Assembly: GCA_009767595.1 (NCBI GenBank)
Contig: VSDK01025615.1
Coordinates: forward strand, 76,974 to 140,973
Reading direction: 5' to 3'
DNA from: Symbiodinium kawagutii
Taxonomy: Eukaryota; Sar; Dinophyceae; Suessiales; Symbiodiniaceae
DNA length: 64,000 bases
The translations under genes were made by a program, and so were the position numbers. The number at the start of each line of letters is the position of its first letter. The first letter of the stretch is position 1. This document shows positions 22,645 to 33,709 of this stretch, in pieces. The notes beneath the pieces were generated by a model. That model was not told the DNA's origin. It made no database searches and saw only the letters and a program-made list of their open reading frames with translations.

Positions 22645-24160
22645 CTGGTTGTGAAGTTGTTTGTTGGTGGCACTGTTTGGGGCCAAACAGGATAAACAAG
22701 GCCCTTAGTTGGGACTGGGCAGGGGGCGACATTGAGCTATTAAGCGCTGTCATAGAAGGGTCGACAAGGAAGTGAAGGCTATCACCGTGTTGCATCGTGT
22801 AAGGGGGATGGTTGTATAGCGAATCATGAAGGCGTTGCTGGTGATAAAGATCGAAGGAGATAAACACACAAAAACAGCCACACAACAATCAAATGCCTTT
22901 GAGATTTTGGGATTGAAGATCGACGGATTGTAGTACCATACAGTCATAACATCATAGTGTATATCCTTACATCGAGTAGCTGTTCATGGCAAACTCACAA
23001 ACCAAATCATACCGTCCAAGGACATCAAATTGTTTCAGCAAGCATTCCGAGTGTTCTTTGCCTGTATGACTGCTTCGTATTTCTGATAATGGTATGCTGG
23101 GATAGACCAAGAGTAAAACTGCCGGAAAGCTGCGTGATAGTGTATATCACCGTATTTCTATATAAACATGAACAGTTGTACATATACAGTTGTACCATTG
23201 AGCAATAGCAAATGATGATACGGGTATTCACAACTGTCTGTGTTTCTATCACTGGAAATAAATGGGACACCCCCTATTCCTCAACGTTTGCCAACGATTC
23301 AGGAGGGAAATTGTTTCCTTAGTTAGTGCTCCTTCGGGTGGTTCTGGTACCTCAAACGGTGGACTCCCAATTGATTCAAACCATCCACTAGCAATGGGGG
23401 AGACCTCTATCACCCATGAAAGGGTTTGTCCACAAATAGTGTCCCCCAAAACTTGCAAGTTTGCCCCAATTCAAAATTACTTTCTCACTTTCCCAAAGGC
23501 CCTCTCAGTTCCTATCTGCCATTGAGCAACCATTCACCTAGCCGTGCATTTTCTATCTGCATCCCATCGGCATCGTTGCATTCCATAATCAAAGTCCAAG
23601 TTACGCCTCCTCGACACCATTTGGCGCCAAAGCCAGCGCTGCGCTCATCACAGACTTGGAGAGCAGTTGTGCAGGAAATGGACGCATGGAATGCAGAGAG
23701 ATCATGAAAGGCTGCGGATCATAATCATAAGTAGCAAAAACAGATATATAGTTTACATCCCAGCAAAAACTAGCTTGGTCGTTTGTTGGTTCTTCACCAG
23801 GGATGCAATGTATTCACCCACAGCCATATCGAGGTTTGCAAATGTGACTCAATATCGAATCCCGGCTGGACATGACCTGTTGGAGAAGCTGTGGATGTGG
23901 GTTAACTCGAAGGGCGGACAGCTCGAAATGAACACTGCAATCTGACCTGAAAAATGCCTCGGATCCAAACAAATTGTTGGAACCCAGCCATCCAGAATGG
24001 CATATTCCCCACAAGAAATCCATAGAAATCCATTCCAAAATATGAACAGGTCGTTGCAAAGACCCATACGCCCCCATAATATGTGCTTGCAACCAAGAAA
24101 CCGATCTCAATGCTACGGAGCGCGCCTGGCCAAACGGGGACCCACCATCATTTCTTTCAG

Positions 24161-24301
24161 GTTAATCTGGAAAGTGGCAGGCGTATTGACTCTGCAGCCC
24201 CGCATGATTTGTTGGTGGTGAATTTCCTGGATGATCTCATTGTGAGGGGCGTCCAGAAGAACTTGGAAACAGCCTTGCCATGCAACCCTACGGGCTTTGA
24301 G
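24161..24301 (+). CDS. exon candidate, unknown product
   Basis: Very good acceptor (ATCATTTCTTTCAG), then VNLESGRRIDSAAPHDLLVV, NFLDDLIVRGVQKNLE and so on to GFE, with a GT donor (GAG|GTTCAG). Exactly 47 codons, phase 0. It could instead be a terminal exon, since TGA follows five codons later. Not recognised. The antisense strand is also open. Confidence 0.5.
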
Positions 24302-24420
24302 GTTCAGTGTGCTGCTTGAACTCATACAATCACGTGTCCATCACGTTACCATAACCAACAAGATGTGGCAACGTGTGGATTCTTCGGGGACAAATAGTTT
24401 CAACAGTGGTGTAGCTAAGT

Positions 24421-24529
24421 GGCTGTGGGTCAAAACCCCGTACCCCTGGTTCCCCATCATCAACCATTGTTTTCCCTATAAACTGGTTGATTATCCCCCA
24501 TTATTGCTGGTTGATATTGACCCATAGCC
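24421..24529. mobile_element. MITE-like element, inverted-repeat family B (copy 2)
   Basis: GGCTGTGGGTCAAAACCCCG at the left and TTGATATTGACCCATAGCC at the right, flanked by an AAGT duplication. Internal sequence matches the other family B copies. Confidence 0.75.
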
Positions 24530-24844
24530 AAGTGAACATAAATCTATCATAAATCTAAACACCCCACCACCTTTCAGTGTGACCAATGTGGACATCCCCC
24601 GGATCTTCGTGGCCGGTTGTATCTCACGGTGCAGCCCGGGAGTCGGCGCGCGGCCTGTTTACAGCACGCTGCCAGTAGCACACTAACTTTGGGCACAGCA
24701 AGGCCACAAGAAGCTGCCTGACGACTTGGGAACATCATGGAACCCAGACTGTCTGAGTAGAAAAATGCTGTGAATGAATGTAATCCAAGATTATCCAAGG
24801 GATTGGTAAGAATGGCATGCATAGAGATGGAATGAATCTCACTC

Positions 24845-25051
24845 GTGGTGGTGGTGGTGGTGGTGGTGGTGGTGGTNNNNNNNNNNNNNNNNNNNNNNNN
24901 NNNNNNNNNNNNNNNNNNNNNNNNNNNNNNNNNNNNNNNNNNNNNNNNNNNNNNNNNNNNNNNNNNNNNNNNNNNNNNNNNNNNNNNNNNNNNNNNNNNN
25001 NNNNNNNNNNNNTGCTGCTGCTGGTGGTGGTGGTGGTGGTGGTGGTGGTGG
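24845..25051. repeat. GGT microsatellite containing an assembly gap
   Basis: (GGT)n runs into 136 unknown bases (24877-25012), then (TGC)n(TGG)n resumes. The true repeat length is unknown. The V-, G- and W-rich readings across it are artefacts. Confidence 0.9.
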
Positions 25052-26198
25052 TGAAGAATTCAGATGCAATTTGTTTGCAGATTTTTTGGTGCACAAAAGC
25101 GAGCAAAGGCTCCTTCGATGTTTCATAGCTATCGCGAGGCCGCAGTTCTGTCTTGCTGGTCCGGATGTCATTCAAAATTCAGGAACAAGCTTCAGGTTCG
25201 ATTGTTACAGCATTTGACAGTGTTGGTCTTTTCCTGCATTTTCATTCAGTTTGAGACATTCCACTGTGCACAATAGTTTTGGTTGGTCATCAAGCAGTGC
25301 ACTTGGTTCTTACCACTGCCAGCTATTCAGCTATGGTCTAAGCTTTGCCCAATTGACTCCATGTCTGTAGGTGCATACACCCACTTACATGCGTCGTACA
25401 AACACATCGTAGGTATTGATATGTCCATTACAAAAAAGATCAATCTGGGTGATGGTGCTCTCTATTCGATGCATACACAGCCCTCTCGCACAGCTATGCG
25501 AATGAACACTGTTCATAATCTGAATCCGCACCTGGATGATCGAAACCATCCTTCTAGAGCTGGTTGCACCACCTACTATCCCATTTTGACTATGTTTTGG
25601 ATCCGCCCAACATAGTGTTGTAGCAGCTTGTCTGCACATAAGAGCTGTTGCAAACAGGCATTCAGTCATATATGGAATACATTTTGATACGCTTGTACAC
25701 CATGAGATCCCATCCTGAATTCCCACCATTGAACTTGCACAGTCAACAAGTACTGATGATCATCAATGATTACCCCTTATCATCAGCCAATTTCCGTTGA
25801 TGATACATCAACTATTTTTTAATAGATTGTTTGTCGCAAAATATCAACAATAATCCTCAATCATATCAATTAGCATGCCGATTGACTATTCATGACTAGA
25901 TTCTTAAGTAATAATCATTAGCAATGCTTACAAAAAGACTAATCATGAATGTTCATCAGAATAACAACCATTCTGAATGATGGTCAGGAAATGTCAGAAA
26001 TTAGTAAGTTATGAGCAGCTATTATAGTGATATAATTACACGGACCATTAATCTATAGCAAATGATCAGAATAGTCAGCAAAATAATAATTAAACGATGG
26101 CTATATATATATATTTATAATGTACCATAATGTAGCATTAAACAACCTACATTACGGATGATCTGAAATGGCCAAGCTATATACCATACTCACAGGGA
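25052..26198. other. non-coding stretch
   Basis: AT-rich from about 25740 on, with ATCAT/AATCATT motifs. Short open frames in 25060-25730 lack splice support. No gene seen. Confidence 0.5.
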
Positions 26199-26301
26199 GA
26201 TTTCTCAAAAAGGGGTACCCCCAAATCATCGAATATTCATCAAATATAGTAATAAATCAACCAAACTTTTTGGGGTTCCCAAACTGGCTTGAGAAACCAC
26301 C
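26199..26301. mobile_element. MITE-like element, inverted-repeat family A (copy 2)
   Basis: TTTCTCAAAAAGGGGTACCC at the left and GGGTTCCCAAACTGGCTTG then AGAAACCACC at the right. Confidence 0.6.
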
Positions 26302-26419
26302 ATATAGCAGTTGTTTAACCATTATAGTTGTTGCTTAACCCCCAAAACCATCATATCAAAGGGCTTTACCACCATAGTGAGCCATAGCAAATCCCTAGCT
26401 TTGCCTATAAACAGCATAT

Positions 26420-26524
26420 GTAGGTTTCTTAAACGAGGGAATCCCCAAAATGCTTGGTTTAAATAATTAGTAGTAGACTATCAATGGATGATTCGGGGGT
26501 ACCCCTATGACTTGAGAAACCACC
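26420..26524. mobile_element. MITE-like element, inverted-repeat family A (copy 3)
   Basis: GTAGGTTTCTTAAACGAGGG at the left and GGGTACCCCTATGACTTGAG then AAACCACC at the right, with ATAT on both sides (26416-26419 and 26525-26528). Confidence 0.7.
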
Positions 26525-26528
26525 ATAT

Positions 26529-26641
26529 GGCAGTGGGTCAAAACCCCGTACCCCTGGTTCCCCCATCATTCACCATTAGTTTCCCTATAGTTTGTTGGTT
26601 ATTAACCACCATTAGTGGTTGGTTAATATTGACCCATAGCC
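26529..26641. mobile_element. MITE-like element, inverted-repeat family B (copy 3)
   Basis: GGCAGTGGGTCAAAACCCCG at the left and ATATTGACCCATAGCC at the right. It shares its left ATAT with the family A copy just before it and has ATAT again at 26642-26645, so the two elements were inserted at one target. Confidence 0.75.
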
Positions 26642-26715
26642 ATATGAACCAAGCCACATCCATTGGGGGCACCCCGTGATGGTCACCCCGTGATGGCAAC
26701 GGTGGCGCGCCGCAC

Positions 26716-26775
26716 CTGCTCGCTGAAGCGCCGGCAATGCTCCGTGAAGTCGTTGCCGTGGCAGGCGTTCCAAGC
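26716..26775 (-). CDS. exon candidate, unknown product
   Basis: Acceptor GCGGTAG, then 20 codons beginning AWNACHGNDFTEHC and ending RFSEQ, with GT donor CAG|GTGCGG. Phase 0 in this frame. A second frame (LERLPRQRLHGALP) is also open and would agree in phase with the exon at 28021. Not recognised. Confidence 0.45.
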
Positions 26776-28020
26776 CTACCGCGCGGGGCCGACACCCCGG
26801 CCGCACCATGGGACGGTGCGAAAAGGATGGCAAGTGGTGGTTGAATGATGGTAGTTTGATGATGGTACTTGGTGGTTGAATAGTGTTGAATCATGGGTCT
26901 TATGATGGGAATTGATGGTTGATGTTGGCTTGATGATGGTAGTTGTGGTGGTTGCACCGAAATCAAATGATTGCTTTATCATGGTAATCCTGGTGGTCGC
27001 GATTCACCAGTTACCACTATCAAAGTTTAACGGATACAACTGCGAATGGTTGTTCCACCCTGAAAAATGGCTGTAAATCTTGAGGTGTCCCACACTTTGG
27101 CCAGTGTTGCGTACATGTACAAGTATAACTAGCCAAGATAAACTGGACACAGGATCAACAGGACGGTCTAGCTCTTTGGATGACTCATAATGTATAGCTG
27201 CTACAGCACCAACAAGAAGGTAAGAATCACATACACAAAGCCAGCAAACGTGAGCAAACATCCCACAACAAAGCAATGGAATGAGGGAATTGCTGGAAAT
27301 TCACAAACAAAGGTGGCAAATTATATATAGTCAGAACAGCACAGGATGGTAGGTCACCAGCAGGATTGACAAGTAAACGCAGCGTTTCTTCACCAGCAAG
27401 AAAGCTCCTCGACTCCAGAATGTCATGGTTGTTGGTTTCCTCTGGGTACAAGAGTCGTTGACAAACTCTGGATCTGTCACACATGGATAGATGGAGAAAC
27501 AAACACATATGAAGCAGAAAACAAACTAAAGCATATCTGATATCTTGCCAGCACTCTACAATGTAGAAGCAGACAATTTGTCAAAGGACTTATTGAGCCC
27601 ATACACCACAACGGGAATGAACGTGGGCCCTTCATGCAAACAGTTGAGGCAACTATTATGGCAAACCACTCAGTACCGTGTACGTATTGACAAGGACGTG
27701 ACTTGTATGCACTTAGTAATCATCATTTCACATTGATGCAAGGCAGTTTCAGAATCACATGTCTTGTTTTTCTCCGGCAAGATCCGTACTACAGTTTGGA
27801 CTCATACACACAACAAGCCTTGCCCGCGAAGAGCTCATCATAGAGAGGAATAGAACTCGACTTTCACAAAACTTCAATTTACAAATGTAGACATGAAAGT
27901 AGCTGTCTGCAGTTCTTGCTAGTTTGCATTATCTATTTAACTTAAGTGATCTTTGCTTATGATCGTGACTTGGTGACCCATCATTTTGACCCATTTCTCT
28001 CAGCTTGCTGCGCCGTCCAC

Positions 28021-28097
28021 CACTTCGGGGCAGCTGGCAGCGCACCCCAAGAAGACCCAGGAAGGTCGTGATGGGCATCGCAAAGTTCTGGGCGCTG
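28021..28097 (-). CDS. exon candidate, unknown product
   Basis: Acceptor AGTATCAG, then SAQNFAMPITTFLGLLGVRC and QLPRSG, with GT donor GTGGAC. Its entry phase matches the exon at 28240-28298. A second frame (QRPELCDAHHDLPG) is open too. Confidence 0.45.
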
Positions 28098-28239
28098 CTG
28101 ATACTAATTGGGATCAAATGATTGATGATGATGGTTAATGATGGTCATTGAGTCACGGTGGAGTCGTACACTCTCTGCGTGTGTCCAGTATATGTGCACG
28201 CAGTTGCCGACTAGCAGAGACTCTGCTCTGAAGCCATAC

Positions 28240-28298
28240 CTGCCAGCTTTAAATTCCAGCTTGGAGGTGTGAAAACCAAAATGATCGCCAGGGTTCAT
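28240..28298 (-). CDS. possible first exon, unknown product
   Basis: ATG AAC CCT..., reading MNPGDHFGFHTSKLEFKAG, then donor AG|GTATGG in phase 2, which fits the next exon at 28097. The open frame continues past the donor, so the end is uncertain. Confidence 0.4.
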
Positions 28299-29239
28299 TG
28301 CTCCCCATCAATCATCAATCATGGTTTGCCAACCATTCACTTCACTGCCCGATCCATACTTGCAACCCACATGAAGTGGGTTTCACTGCAGGTTTTGAGG
28401 ATGTTATGATTTGTGATTCTGGGCGTGCAATGAGACCCAAACGGTAGTTTGAAGTAATGACTTGATGGTCCATCGATACTAAGAAGACACCTGCCAGTTT
28501 GAGATCTTTGCAAGCTTTGTCCCACTTGAACTGGTGACCACCCTTTTCTTGCTCCTGTTTATACTAGTGAGCAAAAAGTACAGGCTCGTCGCCTGCATGA
28601 GTCTTGATGTATCCCATGAGGCCAGCAAACCAAACCCAAATATTGCCCAAAATCCATGAGATCATTCATGTACGCCTAGTACTTGTGGTGTCGCTGATGG
28701 GGATGACCATTTGGGATCTTTGGGAACAGCACTAGTGGGATGGCCCATAATAGAGAGCAGCTCGGAGGAAATTTCATGTTCGGCCCGGGGTTGCCAGCTC
28801 GTTGGGATCTGCTTAGTCGATGGCTGAAACCTAGAGGACAAAGTCCAGTCGCAGGTCAGTAGCGAATCTTATCTGTTGATCATCCAGCAGAAATCATGCC
28901 ATGTTGGACTGTGGAACATAGTCACAACCCTTGTACGAGGAATGATGAAGCTCACCTGTCCTCCATCATCATCATCACCACCATCTTCGTCTTCCATCAT
29001 TCTTGGTTATGACCCGCTGATTATTGGTTTACGCAAGTCAATAGTAAAGTGATTACCCATCAATACCAACCAATACCAATCCCCTTCGTGTTCGTTGTAT
29101 CCCCCTTAGTCAATACTAAAGTCATCAACCCATCATCAATAAACCATCCAATACCAACCATCCTCATCATCATCCACCACTGTTGGTTATATTTCCTGTA
29201 TGGGTTAAGACTCAACCCACCAACACCAACCAATACCAG

Positions 29240-29312
29240 CTATCGTTGCCTCAGTGCTGACCGTTGTCCCTGGGATCACCCACGCTTTTGGTGGCCCAGG
29301 GATCGAAGGTCG
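29240..29312 (+). pseudogene. relic resembling an RCC1-like repeat
   Basis: The plus-strand frame reads DRCPWDHPRFWWPRDRRS, close to the repeat segment DRIVTWGHPRFGGDSS if small indels are allowed. No splice sites fit. Probably a decayed copy on the strand opposite to the main gene. Confidence 0.35.
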
Positions 29313-29331
29313 TAACCTCGGGTGATTTAGC

Positions 29332-29430
29332 CTCTGGCAAACAAACCTGGAAGCGAAACAAATCACCATTTTGCGGGTTAAACCACGAGATCTATCGTAG
29401 ATGTTCCATTTCCAGGTTAGTTTGCCAGAG
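29332..29430. mobile_element. MITE-like element, family C (copy 2)
   Basis: CTCTGGCAAACAAACCTGGA is inverted at 29411-29430 as TCCAGGTTAGTTTGCCAGAG, 20 bp with one mismatch. 99 bp in all. Confidence 0.6.
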
Positions 29431-29590
29431 TGGAAATGTACTGGTTTTGATTTTACCTGTGCACATCATATTTACACATTTCAATTGAATTCAATTAAAT
29501 ATATTCTACAAACGCAATACCATGATTCACGGCTGTATCATGATGACTGTGGGCATCCCACAGCAAGTGGCTAGACTATCATCATGGTCC

Positions 29591-29672
29591 TCAATTGATG
29601 TACCGCTTCAGGCTGGAGATGCGGATCTGCTTTGAGAACATGAGCTCTCGGGCCACGGTTGGTTCCATCCTT
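29591..29672 (-). CDS. possible terminal exon, unknown product
   Basis: Acceptor TTTTGTGCGCAG, then RMEPTVARELMFSKQIRISS and LKRYIN, then TGA. The plus strand is also open here, with an acceptor at CCGCTTCAG and the reading LEMRICFENMSSRAT, so the strand is unsure. Confidence 0.35.
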
Positions 29673-30881
29673 CTGCGCACAAAATGGTTGCTGCCACTCC
29701 ATCAGCACCGCATGTTATAAGTATAATCACTTTAGGATGTAGGAAAGACTGACATTCGTTGTCAGCGCCGATATACGAAATTACGTAGTTGCGCTCGGCA
29801 CCAAAATTTCCGTACCAGTTGATAACCATTCGTCCTCTGCAAGCATGGCCAGCCGTTTGCTCACCAGTAAGGGCTCTGAGATTCTTAAATCATATCCAAC
29901 TTCACAAGAAATTGGGGCTGATTTCACCATCCCCAAGAGATCTGTGGCATTATGGATTTCCCATGAAATTGTGAAGCTGTATCAACTTCATATCAAGTGG
30001 TAATCACGTTCTACCACTACCAATCATCAAGTCTTACAGTACGTAATCACGTTCTACCATTGCCACCAATCATGAAGAGGTCTTTGGAATATATGAATGA
30101 CCCATCAGCACACATCATGACACTGTCCAGCCTCTCCAGGCAAAGACGACCCAATTTGCTGCCCTGACCACTCCATTCGTGTATAGTGCAGGGTAACACT
30201 GATACATACGCAAGCACTATGTGTCAGCTATGATATGTCTTCATCGAGAAGACTGATAGATTCGATGTCCTGAGCTATGTGGGTGACCTTTCAAGGTCTG
30301 AAGCGCTGGGTTCCCTGACCCAAGCCTGGAACAAAGGCACCTTGGACTCATGACCGGGGATGGCCACCTCCCCTGCCACAACACACATTAGTACCACGAT
30401 CAGTAGTAGATAGCATTGAAATCCACTAACTGTCAAAACGCAGTACAGTTCCTGGTGACCACAAATCAGTAAATGGTTTTAGTTGCTAAATCAACGGATC
30501 GCTGTATTTCTGTGCTCTAAATCAATGAGGTTCCTGGCGGCACGGTTGGTCTTTCTCACTTTTCAACGAGTGAGCGATTTTGGACCCCAAATGGGCTTCA
30601 CTAGATATCAACCTGTAACATCTCAAAACTGATAAGCCCACCAAAGCCCACCTTCGACTATCGCAATACTGGCGGAAGGTTGAGAGAGGAGATTCATGAA
30701 CTTCAGCTATGATTTAGACTCCCATTGTCCGCTTGATAAGTTTGACCTTGGATGTGTCAATTTCCTAGCATTTGGTTAGAACCCTCCCTGGTAGCTCCAA
30801 ACCGCTCCCCCTTTCAAGGTCCTTTAAAAGGCTCAGCTCCCTACCACCAACCAGTTTCTATCACAAGCCAAGGCCAACCAC

Positions 30882-30933
30882 CAGCCACTGAGAATGGCAC
30901 CAGCACTTCTTTGGTCTGTTGCAAGGCCTGGGT
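30882..30933 (-). CDS. exon candidate, unknown product
   Basis: Acceptor ACAATTCATAG, then TQALQQTKEVLVPFSVA, with donor G|GTGGTT. 17 codons plus one base. Not recognised. Confidence 0.4.
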
Positions 30934-31172
30934 CTATGAATTGTGGAGGTCTTCCAGCTTGCTCACCATCTCATGATGGGAATGTAGCACTGGGGAATTT
31001 GGCATCAATCGTCCCCAAACACTGCGTGTACAATGTGCATTTACCAACATTTACATATTTTACCAAGACAATGACCCAAATGTAGTGGAAAAATGCCATA
31101 CATGAAGTGTGTCACATCCAGTCTCACGGCACTCTGGAGACTTTTGAGAAATCTTGGATTTTTGGGCATCAG

Positions 31173-31312
31173 AACATCACTTTCGGGGAGACATCAGGCT
31201 GTTGGCAATGAAGCAGCTGGCATTTTTGTGCTTCAAGCATTGGCCCAGGGGTCAACGTGCCAAGCAAATGACCCGAAACTACGTGCAATTTGAGCTTGTG
31301 TACTTGGTTCAG
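31173..31312 (+). CDS. exon candidate, unknown product (first of a plus-strand pair)
   Basis: Strong acceptor (GGATTTTTGGGCATCAG), 46 codons beginning HHFRGDIRLLAMKQLAFLCF and ending VQFELVYLVQ, and donor CAG|GTCAGG. It ends in phase 0 and joins in phase to 32184. A second frame is open but less regular at the splice sites. Confidence 0.5.
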
Positions 31313-31325
31313 GTCAGGATGATTA

Positions 31326-31343
31326 GGATGATGGTGATGATGG

Positions 31344-31385
<42 letters not shown>
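31326..31385. repeat. GAT microsatellite
   Basis: (GAT)n with GGT interruptions, just inside the intron after the exon at 31173-31312. Confidence 0.85.
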
Positions 31386-31386
<1 letters not shown>

Positions 31387-32183
31387 TGCCAGGTGATACA
31401 AATACGTGGGCACAATAAATGAAAGTGGAAAACTAAGAACGAGAAACACAGCAACAAAAATGGGGTAATGGTAGATCCACATGAATCACCCAATCATGGG
31501 GATGCTTGGGCTACATCCCCAGCTATCGTTGTGAAACTTAGGGTGGCTTGTTGATATGGGCTCGTATCGAAATGTTTGTTCCTGAAAACGGTCGTAATAC
31601 CGTAGTTCCATGGGGCTCCGCCTTGTGGCACAATTGTCGGGACACCGCATCTAAACGATAGCAATGAACCACAATTTCTTCAGATTTCGACAACTGTATC
31701 TAGCGCGGATGTTTTATTCTGAGCTGCTAGAGCTAATGTCTGTCTGCTGTGGCAGAAAAGGAAAACAAAGGTCTGGTGAGGCGGTATAGATGACGACAAG
31801 TATCTGGTATAGACATGTTGTCTTTACCAATGAGCTTGAGACTAAGAAGGAAAAAGGCTATGGAGAAGAATCGCAATTTAACGCATCGCGAACAAATACA
31901 TGATTCAAAAAAACTAGCGCCAAACAAGCGCGAAACTGGCGCTGCCATGGGGGAAAGCAAAATCACTGCATATATACATGACTCCGCCTTGTGGCGAAAT
32001 TGACAAAACAACATCCACAGTTCTAATATGATCATCGGAGACTAAAAACCTATCAAGCATTTTTGAACGGATGCCATATGAATACCATCACCAAAAGAAC
32101 CACTATGACTGGGCTCCATCCCATCCCATCATAGTAACCATCACTGACCACCATGAGGCACAACTACCATCCCATCATTTCAG

Positions 32184-32282
32184 GGCTCGCCCCGAGTTTT
32201 CCGCTGCAGCTTCCAGTTCCTGGGCTCAGCCCGAGGCTTCCAGGTTTGGAGCGTGAGCCAGCAGAAGCCTCGGGCTGGAGCT
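32184..32282 (+). CDS. exon candidate, unknown product (second of a plus-strand pair)
   Basis: Acceptor CCCATCATTTCAG, then 33 codons GSPRVFRCSFQFLGSARGFQ, VWSVSQQKPRAGA, and donor GTGACA. Phase 0 at both ends, matching the exon at 31173. The segment has a beta-strand-like pattern (VFRCSFQFLG, FQVWSV). Not recognised. Confidence 0.55.
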
Positions 32283-32313
32283 GTGACAACAGATGAATCC
32301 TCAAGGGAGTAGT

Positions 32314-32350
32314 CATCCCTATAAACTAAATATGAGTGTTTATAGGGATG
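32314..32350. repeat. perfect 13-bp hairpin
   Basis: CATCCCTATAAAC and GTTTATAGGGATG flank an 11-base loop. It is 31 bp past the exon at 32184-32282. Confidence 0.65.
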
Positions 32351-32487
32351 GCTGGTTTAGAGGGATTTTGATGAAATATGGTTGTTTCTGAAAATAGGGA
32401 ACCTCCGAAATGGTTGGTTTATAGACTATTAATGGTTAATAGTGGTTAATTGGAGCCTATAAAATATCCTACAATTTAATTCCAAAA

Positions 32488-32775
32488 CATCCTATAACTA
32501 CATGATTAATCACAACATATCCTATAAATTGATCACCAAATATCTTATAACTCCATGATTAATCACAACATATCCTATAAATTGATCACCAAATATCTTA
32601 TAACTCCATGATTAATCACAAAATACCCTGTAAATTGATCACCAAATATCTTATAACTCCATGACTAATCACAAAATATCTTGTAAATTGATCACAACAA
32701 ATCCTCTAACTCCCTGATCAATTGCAAGATATCCTATAACTCCATGATTAATTACAAAATATTATGTAAATTGAT
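32488..32775. repeat. 53-bp tandem repeat, about five copies
   Basis: The unit contains CCTATAAATTGATCACC, AAATATCTTATAACTCC and ATGATTAATCACAA. Copies are near-identical at the start and diverge towards the end. Confidence 0.85.
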
Positions 32776-33642
32776 CATGCATTATACATATCACAGCAAT
32801 CAATCTACAAAATATCATAATGACAATCTACATTGTCAGAGATATCATGTGAAATGCCACAAAATATAATCATTATCCAAATATTCTACTATGTGTGTGT
32901 CATGTTGTATCATGAAACAAAATGACACGACTTGATGTACAATCATGGCGTACAAACAATAACATTAAAAACATGACAGAACCTAATCACATGTAAAGTG
33001 AGGTAACATGGTAGCATGAACAAATAAGAAGTGATATAACACAATATGAGATGATATACAGCAATATACAACATATGAAACATATTATATATGACATGAT
33101 ATGATATGTAATGATTGATATATCTAAAATTGATATAATGCAGTGTACTTTGATACATACAATACAATGCAGGATAAGACAAAATGATAAAAGTGGATAA
33201 ACGTATAGCGATGTATAGAATAATTGGGGGTGTATATCGAATATACTTAGTCTCTTTACACATCTATGCACATATTTTGTAAACATACATACATGAATGT
33301 CTATGATACTATGGTATCTGTCGATTCTAGTAGGAGATTATCACCATACTACTAGATCTACATAGCTACCCAGCAGCTGTCTAGTGCCTGATCTCAACAG
33401 GGTAGGACCCACATGGATCCAATGGGGGGGCCCACCGAAAAATCTATAATGATGCAATTGGGATATTCACAAATCATTAAGGCTAGCTAGAAAATAGGGT
33501 CCACAAGAGATACACTGGTGCTTTCAACCCCTCTGAAAATACAAGTTGATCAACCAAGCTCACAAATACTGGAGAAAATGAAAAAATGTTTAAAATCACC
33601 AACTACTTCACCGTTTAATCTGAGAAAATGCAAGAACTGCAC
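32776..33642. other. AT-rich non-coding stretch
   Basis: Runs of ATGATATG/ACATAT and no convincing exon. A CT microsatellite lies just outside, near 33818. Confidence 0.55.
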
Positions 33643-33709
33643 TCTGGGCAGCAGCAATGATGGCGCTGCAGGCAGCTTGGCAGCGCCCCCGAGGCTCACG
33701 CTGCAAGAG
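33643..33709 (-). CDS. exon candidate (33.6-42.6 kb gene)
   Basis: Acceptor TTCAGGTTTACAG, then LLQREPRGRCQAACSAIIAA and AQ, with GT donor GTGCAG in phase 1. An Ala-rich helix. Confidence 0.45.

Noticed and set aside
24735-25175. Open frames across the N gap
   Set aside because: Unknown bases and trinucleotide repeats only.
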